NCBI RefSeq assembly: GCF_041381155.1
Contig: NC_091140.1
Span: 26,582,452 to 26,646,451, forward strand
DNA length: 64,000 nucleotides
Reading direction: 5' to 3'
Source: Argopecten irradians
Taxonomy: Eukaryota > Mollusca > Bivalvia > Pectinida > Pectinidae
The position numbers and the translations under genes were made by a program. This document shows positions 1 through 13,087 of the stretch, piece after piece (position 1 is the stretch's first letter; the number at the start of each line of letters is the position of its first letter). The notes beneath the pieces are model-generated. The model was not told where the DNA came from, made no database searches, and saw only the letters and a program-made list of their open reading frames with translations.

Positions 1-684
1 GCGTTGTTTATTTCTCTGAGCCGACATTACAGGAAATCCTAAGAATACGTAGGACATTCAATATTACGACCAGGCTTAAGTAGCGATAGATCTATCGATA
101 CCAGGTGGCACTTAGCATGCGAGATTTAATATAGGAATAAGGCTAGTTTAACAGATAACACTACATCGACCTCATAGCTGATTCTCCGAATAGCTAGAAA
201 TTCGTAGTAATTACCGAGCAATTACAAATTCATGGAAATAAAATATTATGATATAATCTAAGCTCAAACGATATTCAAATTCTAATCTTGATTACGACAG
301 ATTAGTGCAACAGCAGGTATGTTAAATATTATATGATGTAACATCACATGAAACGAGAAGGCTGATATATTAAATATATCAAAAGCTAACATCAACACGC
401 TAACGAGCAAAAAAATCAGTTAAATGTATAAATCAATAACTGTTTTAACGACAGCAAAAGTGTAAATGACAATTTAAGCCAAAACATATGTAGATGTGGG
501 TTTTCCCCTTGGACCAATCGGGTTATGTGCTGCCTCCCTTCAACAAACATTACCAGAAGTATGGTCAGGTAAAGATAATTCGTGTATTACATTAATGTCT
601 ACGTTCTAAATATAAAAGAAAGTAGCCCAATGTGTTTGCATGCCTACAGATAACTTGATTTATGGTTTATGGGCATCAATCGTA
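1..684. other. AT-rich sequence without recognisable gene
   Basis: No open frame of useful length, splice-consistent exon, RNA gene or repeat was recognised here. The sequence runs directly into the 42-bp satellite, whose first degenerate unit (with TTATCGACA) appears near 685. Confidence 0.6.
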
Positions 685-3600
685 TTATCGACATACTTTT
701 CTTTAGGTCAGATATGTAGTTATCGACACGTTTCAAACCTTTCCAAAGGTCAGATATAAATTTATCGACACGTAACACACCTTTCTATAGGTCAGATATG
801 TAGTTATCGACACGTTTCACACCTTTCTATAGGTCAGATAAGTAGTTATCGACACCTTTCTATAGGTCAGATATGTCGTTATCGACATGTTACACACCTT
901 TCTATTGGTCAGATATGTCGTTATCGACACGTTACATACCTTTCTATTGGTCAGATATGTCGTTATCGACACGTTACGCACCTTTCTGTAGGTCAGATAT
1001 GTAGTTATCGACACGTTATACACCTTTCTATAGGTCAGATATGTAGTTATCGACACGTTACACACCAATTATTGGTCAGATATGTCGTTATCGACACGTT
1101 ACACACGTTACACACCTTTTTTTAGGTTAGATATGTAGTTATCGACACGTTACACACCTTTCTATAGGTCAATATGTAGTTATCGACACGTTATACACCT
1201 TTTTATAGGTCAGATATGTAGTTATCGACACGTTACACACCTTTCTATAGGTCAGATAGGTAGTTATTGACACGTTAAACACCTTTCTATAGGTCAGATA
1301 TGTAGTTATCGACACGTTAAACACCTTTCTAAAGGTCAGATATGTAGTTATCGACACGTTTCACACCTTTCTTTAGGTCAGATATGCAGTTATCGACACG
1401 TTACACACCTTTTATTGGTCAGATATGTAGTTATCGACACGTTACACACCTTTCTAAAGGTCAGATATGTAGTTATCGACACGTTACACACCTTTTATTG
1501 GTCAGATATGTAGTTATCGACACGTTACACACCTTTTATTGGTCAGATATGTAGTTATCGACACGTTACACACCTTTCTAAAGGTCAGATATGTAGTTAT
1601 CGACACGTTACACACCTTTTATTGGTCAGATATGTAGTTATCGACACGTTATACACCTTTCTATACGTGAGATATGTAGTTATCGACACGTTATACACCT
1701 TTCTATAGGTTAGATATGTAGTTATCGACACGTTAAACACCTTTCTTTAGGTTAGATATGTAGTTATCGACACGTTAAACACCTTTCTATAGGTCAGATA
1801 TGTAGTTATCGACACGTTAAACACCTTTATTTAGGTCAGATAGGTAGTTATCGACACGTTAAACACCTTTATTTAGGTCAGATATGTAGTTATCGACACG
1901 TTAAATACCTTTATTTAGGCCAGATAGGTAGTTATCGACACGTTATACACCTTTATTTAGGTCAGATATGTAGTTATCGACACGTTAAACACCTTTATTT
2001 AGGTCAGATAGGTAGTTATCGACACGTTATACACCTTTCTTTAGGTTAGATATGTAGTTATCGACACGTTACACACCTTTCTATAGGTCAGATATGTAGT
2101 TATCGACACGTTATACACCTTTTTATAGGTCAGATATGTAGTTATCGACACGTTACACACCTTTCTAAAGGTCAGATAGGTAGTTATTGACACGTTAAAC
2201 ACCTTTCTATAGGTCAGATATGTAGTTATCGACACGTTAAACACCTTTCTAAAGGTCAGATATGTAGTTATCGACACGTTTCACACCTTTCTTTAGGTCA
2301 GATATGCAGTTATCGACACGTTACACACCTTTTATTGGTCAGATATGTAGTTATCGACACGTTACACACCTTTCTAAAGGTCAGATATGTAGTTATCGAC
2401 ACGTTACACACCTTTTATTGGTCAGATATGTAGTTATCGACACGTTACACACCTTTCTAAAGGTCAGATATGTAGTTATCGACACGTTACACACCTTTTA
2501 TTGGTCAGATATGTAGTTATCGACACGTTATACACCTTTCTATACGTGAGATATGTAGTTATCGACACGTTATGTAGTTATCGACACGTTATACACCTTT
2601 CTATAGGTTAGATATGTAGTTATCGACACGTTAAACACCTTTCTTTAGGTTAGATATGTAGTTATCGACACGTTAAACACCTTTCTATAGGTCAGATATG
2701 TAGTTATCGACACGTTAAACACCTTTATTTAGGTCAGATAGGTAGTTATCGACACGTTAAACACCTTTATTTAGGTCAGATATGTAGTTATCGACACGTT
2801 AAATACCTTTATTTAGGCCAGATAGGTAGTTATCGACACGTTATACACCTTTATTTAGGTCAGATATGTAGTTATCGACACGTTAAACACCTTTATTTAG
2901 GTCAGATAGGTAGTTATCGACACGTTATACACCTTTCTTTAGGTTAGATATGTAGTTATCGACACGTTAAACACCTTTCTTTAGGTCAGATAGGTAGTTA
3001 TCGACACGTTATACACCTTTCTATAGGTCAGATATGTAGTTATCGACACGTTTCACACCTTTCTATAGGTCAGATATGTAGTTATCGACACGTTAAACAC
3101 CTTTTATTGGTCAGATAAGTAGTTATCAACACGTTAAACACCTTTCTATAGGTCAGATATGTAGTTATCGACACGTTAAACACCTTTCTAAAGGTCAGAT
3201 ATGTAGTTATCGACACGTTTCACACCTTTCTTTAGGTCAGATATGTAGTTATCGACACGTTAAACACCTTTTATTGGTCAGATAAGTAGTTATCAACACG
3301 TTAAACACCTTTCTATAGGTCAGATATGTAGTTATCGACACGTTAAACACCTTTCTAAAGGTCAGATATGTAGTTATCGACACGTTTCACACCTTTCTTT
3401 AGGTCAGATATGTAGTTATCGACACGTTAAACACCTTTTATTGGTCAGATAAGTAGTTATCAACACGTTAAACACCTTTCTATAGGTCAGATATGTAGTT
3501 ATCGACACGTTAAACACCTTTCTAAAGGTGAGATAAGTAGTTATCGACACGTTAAACACCTTTCTTTAGGTCAGATAAGTAGTTATCGACACGTTTCACA

Positions 3601-6600
3601 CCTTTCTATAGGTCAGATATGTAGTTATCGACACGTTAAACACCTTTTATTGGTCAGATAAGTAGTTATCAACACGTTAAACACCTTTCTATAGGTCAGA
3701 TATGTAGTTATCGACACGTTAAACACCTTTCTAAAGGTCAGATATGTAGTTATCGACACGTTTCACACCTTTCTTAGGTAAGTCAGATATGCAGTTATCG
3801 ACACGTTAAACACCTTTCTAAAGGTGAGATAAGTAGTTATCGACACGTTAAACACCTTTCTTTAGGTCAGATAAGTAGTTATCGACACGTTTCACACCTT
3901 TCTATAGGTCAGATATGTAGTTATCGACACGTTAAACACCTTTTATTGGTCAGATAAGTAGTTATCAACACGTTAAACACCTTTCTATAGGTCAGATATG
4001 TAGTTATCGACACGTTAAACACCTTTCTAAAGGTCAGATATGTAGTTATCGACACGTTTCACACCTTTCTTTAAGTCAGATATGCAGTTATCGACACGTT
4101 AAACACCTTTTATTGGTCAGATATGTAGTTATCGACACGTTACACACCTTTCTATAGGTCAGATATGTAGTTATCGACACGTTACACACCTTTTATTGGT
4201 CAGATATGTAGTTATCGACACGTTACACACCTTTCTAAAGGTCAGATATGTAGTTATCGACACGTTACACACCTTTTATTGGTCAGATATGTAGTTATCG
4301 ACACGTTATACACCTTTCTATAGGTCAGATATGTAGTTATCGACACGTTATACACCTTTCTATAGGTTAGATATGTAGTTATCGACACATTAAACACCTT
4401 TCTTAAGGTAAGATATGTAGTTATCGACACGTTAAACACCTTTCTATAGGTCAGATATGTAGTTATCGACACGTTAAACACCTTTATTTAGGTCAGATAG
4501 GTAGTTATCGACACGTTAAACACCTTTATTTAGGTCAGATATGTAGTTATCGACACGTTAAATACCTTTATTTAGGCCAGATAGGTAGTTATCGACACGT
4601 TATACACCTTTATTTAGGTCAGATATGTAGTTATCGACACGTTAAACACCTTTATTTAGGTCAGATAGGTAGTTATCGACACGTTATACACCTTTCTTTA
4701 GGTTAGATATGTAGTTATCGACACGTTAAACACCTTTCTTTAGGTCAGATAGGTAGTTATCGACACGTTATACACCTTTCTATAGGTCAGATATGTAGTT
4801 ATCGACACGTTTCACACCTTTCTAAAGGTGAGATAAGTAGTTATCGACACGTTAAACACCTTTCTTTAAGTCAGATAAGTAGTTATCGACACGTTTCACA
4901 CCTTTCTATAGGTCAGATATGTAGTTATCGACACGTTAAACACCTTTTATTGGTCAGATAAGTAGTTATCAACACGTTTCACACCGTTTCACACCTTTCT
5001 ATAGGTCAGATATGTAGTTATCGACACGTTACACACCTTTCTATAGGTTAGATATGTAGTTATCGACACGTTAAACACCTTTTATTGGTCAGATATGTAG
5101 TTATCGACACGTTTCACACCTTTCTATAGGTCAGATATGTAGTTATCGACACGTTAAACACCTTTCTTTAGGTCAGATAAGTAGTTATCGACACGTTTCA
5201 CACCTTTCTATAGGTCAGATATGTAGTTATCGACACGTTACACACCTTTCTATAGGTTAGATATGTAGTTATCGACACGTTAAACACCTTTCTTTAGGTC
5301 AGATAAGTAGTTATCGACACGTTTCACACCTTTCTATATGTCAGATATGTAGTTATCGACACGTTAAACACCTTTTATTGGTCAGATAAGTAGTTATCAA
5401 CACGTTTCACACCTTTCTATAGGTCAGATATGTAGTTATCTACACGTTACACACCTTTCTATAGGTTAGATATGTAGTTATCGACACGTTAAACACCTTT
5501 TATTGGTCAGATAAGTAAATATCGACACGTTATACACCTTTTATTGGTCAGATAAGTAGTTATCGACACGTTAAACATCTTTCTATAGGTCAGATATGTA
5601 GTTATCGACACGTTAAACACCTTTCTATAGGTCAGATATGTAGTTATCGACATGTTACACACCTTTCTTTAGGTCAGATAAGTAGTTATCGACACGTTAC
5701 ACACCTTTCTTTAGGTCAGATAGGTAGTTATCGACATGTTACACACCTTTTTATTGGTCAGATATGTAGTTATCGACACGTTACACACCTTTCTATAGGT
5801 CAGATATGTAGTTATCGACACGTTTCACACCTTTCTATAGGTCAGATAGGTAGTTATCGACACGTTTCACACCTTTCTATAGGTCAGATATGTAGTTATC
5901 GATACGTTAAACACCTTTCTATAGGTCAGATATGTCGTTATCGACACGTTACAAACCTTTCTATAGGTCAGATATGTAGTTATCGACACGTTACACACCT
6001 TTCTATAGGTCAGATAAGTAGTTATCGACACGTTTCACACCTTTCTATAGGTCAGATATGTAGTTATCGACACGTTACACACTTTTCTATAGGTCAGATA
6101 AGTAGTTATCGACACGTTACACACCTTTCTATAGGTCAGATAAGTAGTTATCGACACGTTTCACACCTTTCTATAGGTCAGATATGTAGTTATCGACACG
6201 TTACACACCTTTCTATAGGTCAGATATGTAGTTATCGACACGTTAAACACCTTTCTATTGGTCAGATATGTAGTTATCGACACGTTAAACACCTTTCTAT
6301 AGGTCAGATAGGTAGTTATCGACACGTTAAACACCTTTCTATAGGTCAGATAGGTAGTTATCGACACGTTAAACACCTTTCTATAGGTCAGATAGGTAGT
6401 TATCGACACGTTACACACCTTTCTTTAGGTCAGATATGTAGTTATTAACACGTTACACACCTTTCTATAGGTCAGATAGGTAGTTATCGACACGTTATAC
6501 ACCTTTCTATAGGTCAGATAGGTAGTTATCGACACGTTATACACCTTTCTATGGGTCAGATATGTAGTTATCGACACGTTTCAAACCTTTCTATAGGTCA

Positions 6601-7427
6601 GATATGTAGTTATCTACACGTTTCACACCTTTCTTTAGGTCAGATATGTCGTTATCGACACGTTTCACACCTTTCTATAGGTCAGATATGTCGTTATCGA
6701 CACGTTACACACCTTTCTATAGGTCAGATAAGTAGTTATCGATACGTTTCACACCTTTCTATAGGTCAGATATGTAGTTATCGACACGTTAAACACCTTT
6801 CTATAGGTCAGATATGTCGTTATCGACACGTTACACACCTTTTATTGGTCAGATATGTAGTTATCGACACGTTATACACCTTTCTATAGGTCAGATAAGT
6901 AGTTATCGACACGTTAATCACCTTTCTATAGGTCAGATATGTAGTTATCGACACGTTACACACCTTTCTATAGGTCAGATATATAGTTATCGACACGTTA
7001 TACACCTTTCTATAGGTCAGATATGTAGTTATCTACACGTTTCACACCTTTCTATAGGTCAGATATGTCGTTATCAACACGTTACACACCTTTCTACAGG
7101 TCAGATAAGTAGTTATCGACACGTTTCACACCTTTCTATAGGTCAGATATGTCGTTATCAACACGTTACACACCTTTCTACAGGTCAGATATGTAGTTAT
7201 CGACACGTTAAACACCTTTCTATAGGTCAGATAGGTAGTTATCGACACGTTAAACACCTTTCTATAGGTCTGATATGTAGTTATCGACACGTTAAACACC
7301 TTTCTTTAGGTTAGATATGTAGTTATCGACACGTTTCACACCTTTCTTTAGGTCAGATATGTAGTTATCGACACGTTATACATGTATACCCTTCTATAGG
7401 TCAGAATTATATTTATCGACACGTTAA
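685..7427. repeat. 42-bp satellite array
   Basis: About 160 head-to-tail copies of a 42-bp unit built around GATATGTAGTTATCGACACG, followed by TTACACACCTTTCTATAGGTC. The main variants are GTAG/GTCG, GATATG/GATAAG/GATAGG, ACACC/AAACACC/TTTCACACC, and a 41-bp form with CCTTTTATTGG in place of CCTTTCTATAGG. Because 42 is divisible by 3, long open frames of a 14-residue repeat appear on both strands. They are a by-product of the period, since 41-bp units break them and they have no start context. Higher-order structure is visible: the stretch around 1,320-2,040 recurs about 920 bp later, and from about 3,100 to 3,500 a four-unit block repeats every 167 bp. Confidence 0.97.
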
Positions 7428-7523
7428 CATATGTGCAGAAGTAATGCGTTGAGGACATGCATTTTTTCCTATAAATTATATTTGATATCATAATTATGTC
7501 ATGTGTCTGTGGTACTGTTACAT

Positions 7524-7685
7524 GTGAACTAAATACTCGGTATATAACAGGGTTAGACACGAAGTAGAGGGAATTCATCTCATCCCAGTTAGCGGTTCAG
7601 GTGAGCGAACTTCATACAAAGTATATAACAGGGGTAGACACGAACTAGACGGAATTCACCTCCCAGCTATCGTTCCAGGTGAGAA
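7524..7685. repeat. Two copies of a ~78-bp repeat
   Basis: Two tandem units, each with a core like TATATAACAGGGGTAGACAC, then GAACTAGACGGAATTCACCTC, a CAGCTAGCGG-like tail and GTGAGCGAACT. The same unit forms a larger array at 51,298-51,790. It directly follows the 42-bp satellite but is unrelated to it in sequence. Confidence 0.85.
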
Positions 7686-8929
7686 CATTCGAACTATATT
7701 ATCATTATTGATGTCAAGACTTTTGTTATTTATTTTAACTATATATTATCAATTTTAAATCTTATTAATTTTTATTCTAAACACGACTGCCTATGAAAGA
7801 AAAAAACGACACTTAATACTTTAAATAGGATTTACATATTTATACCTTTATTGTAGTAAACATATTGTGCTTTTTTAATTGAGATTTTCATCACTTCTTG
7901 AATTTTAAGTAAGCATTGACAATCTAGTAAAAAAAATCAGAAAAATTTAGGCCTTACCTCCAAAAAAAATGTAACAGAATTTGTTCTCTGTTTTATGGTT
8001 AGGGGGATTTAAGTATTTTAACATAAAAAATCGCCAAAAATTATACGTTCGGAAAGTTGTTTTTTTTAACACCCGAAAAATAAGAAAATATAAAGAAATC
8101 ACACATTCTGGCCATTTCTGAAGTATAATATCTCCTAATTTTGCAATGCTTGAAATATGAAATCAGGTATCTATTAAGATAAACTTAAGGTTAGTAATAA
8201 TAAGTTAAAATGATACAATCATTTCAGTCACTTTAAGAGATAATGAAAGATGAAAACGGCCAAAAACCCTTTGAAGTTAGCCAGCATTACCGACTTTGCT
8301 CTTTTTATATACCTTCATTTATAAAATCTTACCCTGAACCATATCGGTTTATGTTTAATGTCTTTAAGGATTATTTTGTCTTTGATATTAATGCATGACC
8401 GATAATTCATTGGCTAGACAAAAACCTAGCTATCAACCTATAGAGTTGACTGAACGTGCCAATTTAAAGTGTTTTATATCTAGATTTCGGACAGAACACC
8501 GATTTTGGTAGCTAATATTTCGGAAATTAGAAAAGCAAATGCTTCCAATATGTTAAATATTTTATATATTTTCGTACTTGTTTTTTATTATCTTTTGTAA
8601 ACACGGTATAAATATCCACATATTATTTAGTAATAAAAACTCCCTATCACGTAAATTGGCTGAATACCAAAATATGTCTAAATTTATTAATCTGAAATGC
8701 AAATATCATAATTTTTCGATCCTGCTTTATTCGAGTTTCACGAAAACTTTTCAGAAAATCAATCAGATCTGCGATTATTTTCAACTATAAAATTGAAATT
8801 AATGTTTACTTTTATTCCATTGCATGTATCTTATTTAAAAAAGATATGTAAACGTGCTCCGGTGTGTGTATTCTTGCTCGGCAACCACTGTGTTTCAGTG
8901 TAAACGATTTTACAGTGGGTAAAGTTATA
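7686..8929. other. AT-rich intergenic sequence
   Basis: Very AT-rich, with homopolymer A/T runs. The short open frames here (for example near 8,578-8,790) show no recognisable domain or splice-consistent structure. I see nothing annotatable. Confidence 0.55.
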
Positions 8930-10349
8930 AAGCAAATAGAAAACGGAAATGTAAATATTGGATCAGATAAAGTTATATGAGAATTCAAAATGAATACCGG
9001 TAGTACTGTCAAGAGTCATCTTTACGTCTACAATGTAGTGAAATGAGTACATATAGCCAACCTAAGATGCCCCACTGTGCATTACAATTTCATTTCACAT
9101 TTGATAACTATATTGGTAATATTAAGTCATTTCTTTTGACGTGTTTTCATCTAAAAATACATAAAGCATTAAAAACCAGAACTATTACAGTGAATATATC
9201 CTGTGTTGTTGCCAATGTTAATAAAGCATCAAACATGCTTGTCCGTAACTTTTTCACGGCTTAATTTAATTAAATGTTCTTTGATCAATGCAAGCTATTA
9301 TCGCCCGACAACAGATATCTCCGTAGCTCTACCTTCTGTTCTCATTTGTTTTACAGGTCATTAGAATCATTTATCACACATGACAAGAAATTAATATGTA
9401 ATCCCATTATTGACTTTACAACAAAATGAAGCAGACATTTACTCACTGGAAAATTGATTCCATTCTCGTTATACATTTTAAGAGTCTCTGCACATATAAG
9501 CTGTTTAATTTTGGATTATAGAAAGAGCTTTACTACAATTTATTGCAGTTAAGATTCTTTGATTTCTTTGACATCATCTCAGAGTGTATTGAAAACTAGA
9601 GTTAAAATGAATTAAAACAACATGTAAAACATATTTTATTTACAAAATCTTCAAATCCCCAATTGATATCCGTAACTTTTTCAGTTTTTTTTTTATTCAC
9701 AAACCTTTTAAAAGAAAAAATTACCACATCCTCTCTGCATAGAATGTTGATTAAAGCCAGATAAGTTGTCACTGAGACCAACTTTGAAAAATCGAAAAAA
9801 AAACATAAATTAATTAGAAATAAAAATAACAATTGCGGCCCACAATAAATACAAACCGAAGCTATACGAAAATCTTCATGGATATTCACGATTTCCGGAA
9901 AATATCACGTAACCCATTCGCCAATCGGCTTAGCAAGGGGAAAAAAGGCACAAACATGTCATTGCCCATAGAAAATGTGTAGGCCTACATACAATTTATT
10001 GCAGTAAAGATACTTTGATTATTTCCAAACATTTACATATTTACATACAATTGTACGAATGCTTCAGTACTTGTCGGTTTTGCAATGGCGATTTTAGGAA
10101 AGTTTCCAAGACGATATTTGACCGTTCAATCTCATAGATTTATCTGCATGGAATAATGTCATAAAATACGCCTTTCATCTTTAATATACAGTTTATTGGT
10201 TCAATGTTAAAAAATGTATATGTTTGTGATTACAACAAAAACAGACAAGTTTAGCATATTGGTCCCTTGAGCCACGCTTCATCTATGTTATTTACAGTAT
10301 AGGTAACCATATATAATGAGTTCAGATTTACGACCACTGCATCCTAATT
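8930..10349 (+). repeat. Duplication unit 1, diverged 5' flank
   Basis: This flank of the first AMP-binding copy is homologous to the flanks of copies 2-4. The stretch around 8,995-9,230 (ACCGGTAGTACTGTCAAGAG ... ACCAGAACTATTACAGTGAA) matches 20,010-20,220, 30,645-30,860 and 45,475-45,680 with many differences. The last ~150 bp before the pseudogene also match. It is much more diverged than units 2 and 3 are from each other, so unit 1 is an older copy. No separate gene was seen. Confidence 0.7.
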
Positions 10350-11921
10350 ATGTACATCTAAGTTATCTTTCCTGTCCGAATTCTGTGCTATTCCAGTACA
10401 AGGCGATTCCCGTCATATTACAGGAGAATACAAAAAGGAAGCCTGATAAAGAAATCTGCGTTGAAAGGGCTCTAGGTAAAAGAAGAAGATAACTGACGTA
10501 TTTTGAACATCTGAAAAAGTCAACGTATATTGCAAAATACCTTATTACAAAGGGAGTCAAACCTGGTGATACCGTCGCTTTAATAGGACCAACTCTCTAG
10601 AATGGATCATTGGGGAGTTCGCCATCTTCTCAACAGGAGCTGTGGCAGTCCAGATGTCTAAAATATCAGAGTCGTTTGCGGATACTTTGAAGAAATTGGA
10701 ATCCATTAGATGTAATGTTATCCTCATCGATGTAGATTCAGATGACCAGTATATGTTTGACATGGTGGAATATGTCAATAGTAAGGAAGCAGCAATCGAT
10801 GATTTGAATATTCTTTTACTAAAACAGTCGACACATTCATCTCGTTTCCCTTCGCTAGCCGCTGTTATTCTCAAACTAGAAGAAGAAGAGTTGTCATTGC
10901 CAAGGTGCAGCCAGAAAGTACTGCATTTCTTTTTCTTACTTCCGGCTCAACCGGAGTTCCAAAGATGGTTGAACACACGCATTTATCATTTGTTAATGCT
11001 CAGTTGAAGTTATAGGTTCAGTGAACGACCGCCAGGATGAAACATGTTGCAACGACCGACCATACTGCTGCAGTGATGGAATACCCCTGATCGGTATCCT
11101 GACAGGCAACAAACGAGTGTTCACACATACAGAATTTGCATTGAAGAAATATAACATCATATCTGTTTGGAGTATGAAGGAAGAACGATTTACTACAGCA
11201 ATGGTGCTTCCTTATACACTGATCGATATCCTGGAAAACATGGATAGAATTGTAGAATAATAAAATGTATGCAATTACCACCGGAGGGCAAAGCGTCGAA
11301 AGACATATCATTGGAATCATCGGTAAATGCACGGAGAAACTATTCACAGGCTACGGGTTGGCTGAGACCTTAGGGGTGTCTTTTATACCACTTAAACCGG
11401 AAACAAAGGAAGGTTATGTCGGTGAGCTGATTCCGGGATGTGATGTCAAGAATATCGGTCCCGGAGGAGAAACTCTTGATCGTGGAAAATTAGGAGACAT
11501 CCTAGTAAGGTCGAAGTCGATGTTGAAGTCCTATCGGAACTCTTTATATCACCGGAAGGCAAGCTTTTCTTGAGAGGCAAATCCAGGGACGTCATAAAAC
11601 GAGGAGGTATGAAGGTATTGATCATCGAAGTGGAGGCAGCTATCTTCAACTTCCCGGAGATCAAGGATGTGGCTGTGGTGCCTGTACCAGACAAACGGCT
11701 CCTTGAGGAAGTGTGTGCTTGTTATATACTGAACAATGATTTACACACGACGGGAGCTGAACTGGACAGGAAATGTAGGATAATTCTCGGCAATAATGTT
11801 TTGGGAAACTCACCTACATTCTTTCTCCGATTTGATATTTTTTCCAAGGCTAAGGACCGGTAAAACTGACAAAAACATTTTAAAAGGGTTAGCCTTAGAA
11901 AAGCTTAATATAAAAAACTGA
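10350..11921 (+). pseudogene. AMP-binding acyl-CoA synthetase-like pseudogene, copy 1
   Basis: A dead relative of the intact copies at 22,274 and 31,675, recognisable along its whole length. Lesions relative to those copies: a 4-bp deletion just after the ATG; a TAA at 10,490-10,492 in place of a serine codon; a 1-bp deletion near 10,590; a 1-bp deletion near 10,898 before the P-loop region; TAA at 11,258-11,260; and a deletion of about 60 bp near 11,543 that removes the A7 region (W-F-R-T-G-D). The A5 region (Y-G-L-A-E) and the A8 region (R-G-K-S-R-D) are still readable in separate frames. The number of independent lesions and the diverged flanks suggest it died early in the history of the tandem array. 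It cannot encode an adenylate-forming enzyme. Confidence 0.93.
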
Positions 11922-13087
11922 CAGTTGCAACTACGATATCTATTTAGCCATACGTAACCAAAGCATGTATTTATTCGCCTTTGAATTAATTTAATCGGAT
12001 TACTATTGCTTTTTGATCTAAGGCTCGGACGCATTATGCTAGTGTTACTCGCTTTGACATGTAAAAAAGATGATTAAATATAAAAGGTCAACTGCCAAAG
12101 TTTGTGGAAGAAAATAGACTTTGGTGTCCATGGAATTCGCAGCAGTATCGCTATAAAAACATAAACGAGGAAAGGTTTATCCAAGACTTACAGTATAACG
12201 GGATTTCTGTACACGGAATAATAAGCTTTTAATTCACTACAGGGGGTGCATACAGATAAAGCTCTAATTCTGCATTATCGAGTCCAATACGGCAACGGAA
12301 CTGACAGCTATATTTAGAAACAAAGAACAGCATAGATCTGTTAATTTGCTAAAGGATCACGATCATTTCTGCAGTCTCTAGCCACATGTATATCGAAAAA
12401 TTCTTTGTAGCTATTTTCGTTCAAGTTCTATCCTCATTTTGAGTTTAAAAAACAAAATGTTATTATTTTGTTAGCACATTTTGTTTTTTCACACGGATGA
12501 AAAATAACCTACTTGATGCATTGTTTTTTGTTATGATTTTTATTATTATTTGAAATGAAAAAACTATAACGATATAAAATTAAAACATATAAAGGGCATG
12601 AAGGAATAGGCATAAAACGTCAGTACAATATGGTTAAGGATTAAGGGGTCCATGTATAATTATATTAGCCTTTTCGGGTAGGTGTTAGTGAAATATCATC
12701 ACAGTTATTAACGGCGTGATGTATATGATGTTGATGACGTAAATGACGTGGAAAAGTGTGGTGGAATAAACAACTCGACAAAATGGACGAAGTTCAAACT
12801 ATATTAACCCATTGAATCAAATCCACATAACAGCACAGTATACATATCCACACCGTACTTTCAATCTAAACCTTAACAGGTTCTTTCATAAAATGTTAAG
12901 ATGCACTCCCAGGGCATGATGTTTAGCCATTTTGGCCTGGTCCCTTGAATCTTAATTGACGAATCAACGCCGATAAAACTAATGTATAACACACACATGA
13001 CAATTGATGGCATTTAGACATGGACTACATAACCTATAAGTTTGTTTTCTACCAAGTTTTCATTCGTTTGAAGCTGAAGCTTTGACA
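11922..13087 (+). repeat. Duplication unit 1, 3' flank
   Basis: Homologous to the 3' flanks at 23,921-25,125 and 33,322-34,500, with indels. The last nine bases (13,079-13,087, GCTTTGACA) are the left target-site duplication of the LINE insertion. The flank continues after the LINE at 15,377. No gene was seen. Confidence 0.85.
13079..13087. repeat. Target-site duplication, left
   Basis: GCTTTGACA, repeated exactly at 15,368-15,376. The homologous uninterrupted site in unit 3 reads AAGTGTTGACATGAAATTG (around 25,115), which shows that the sequence between the two repeats was inserted. Confidence 0.9.

Noticed and set aside
817..7314. Long ORFs of a 14-residue repeat on both strands in the 42-bp satellite
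   Set aside because: The repeat length is a multiple of three, so stop-free stretches arise automatically. They break wherever a 41-bp unit occurs and exist on both strands at once.
685..7427. Regularly spaced repeats as a possible CRISPR array
   Set aside because: The units are contiguous with no unique spacers, vary by point mutation, and lie in a eukaryotic genome. This is a satellite.
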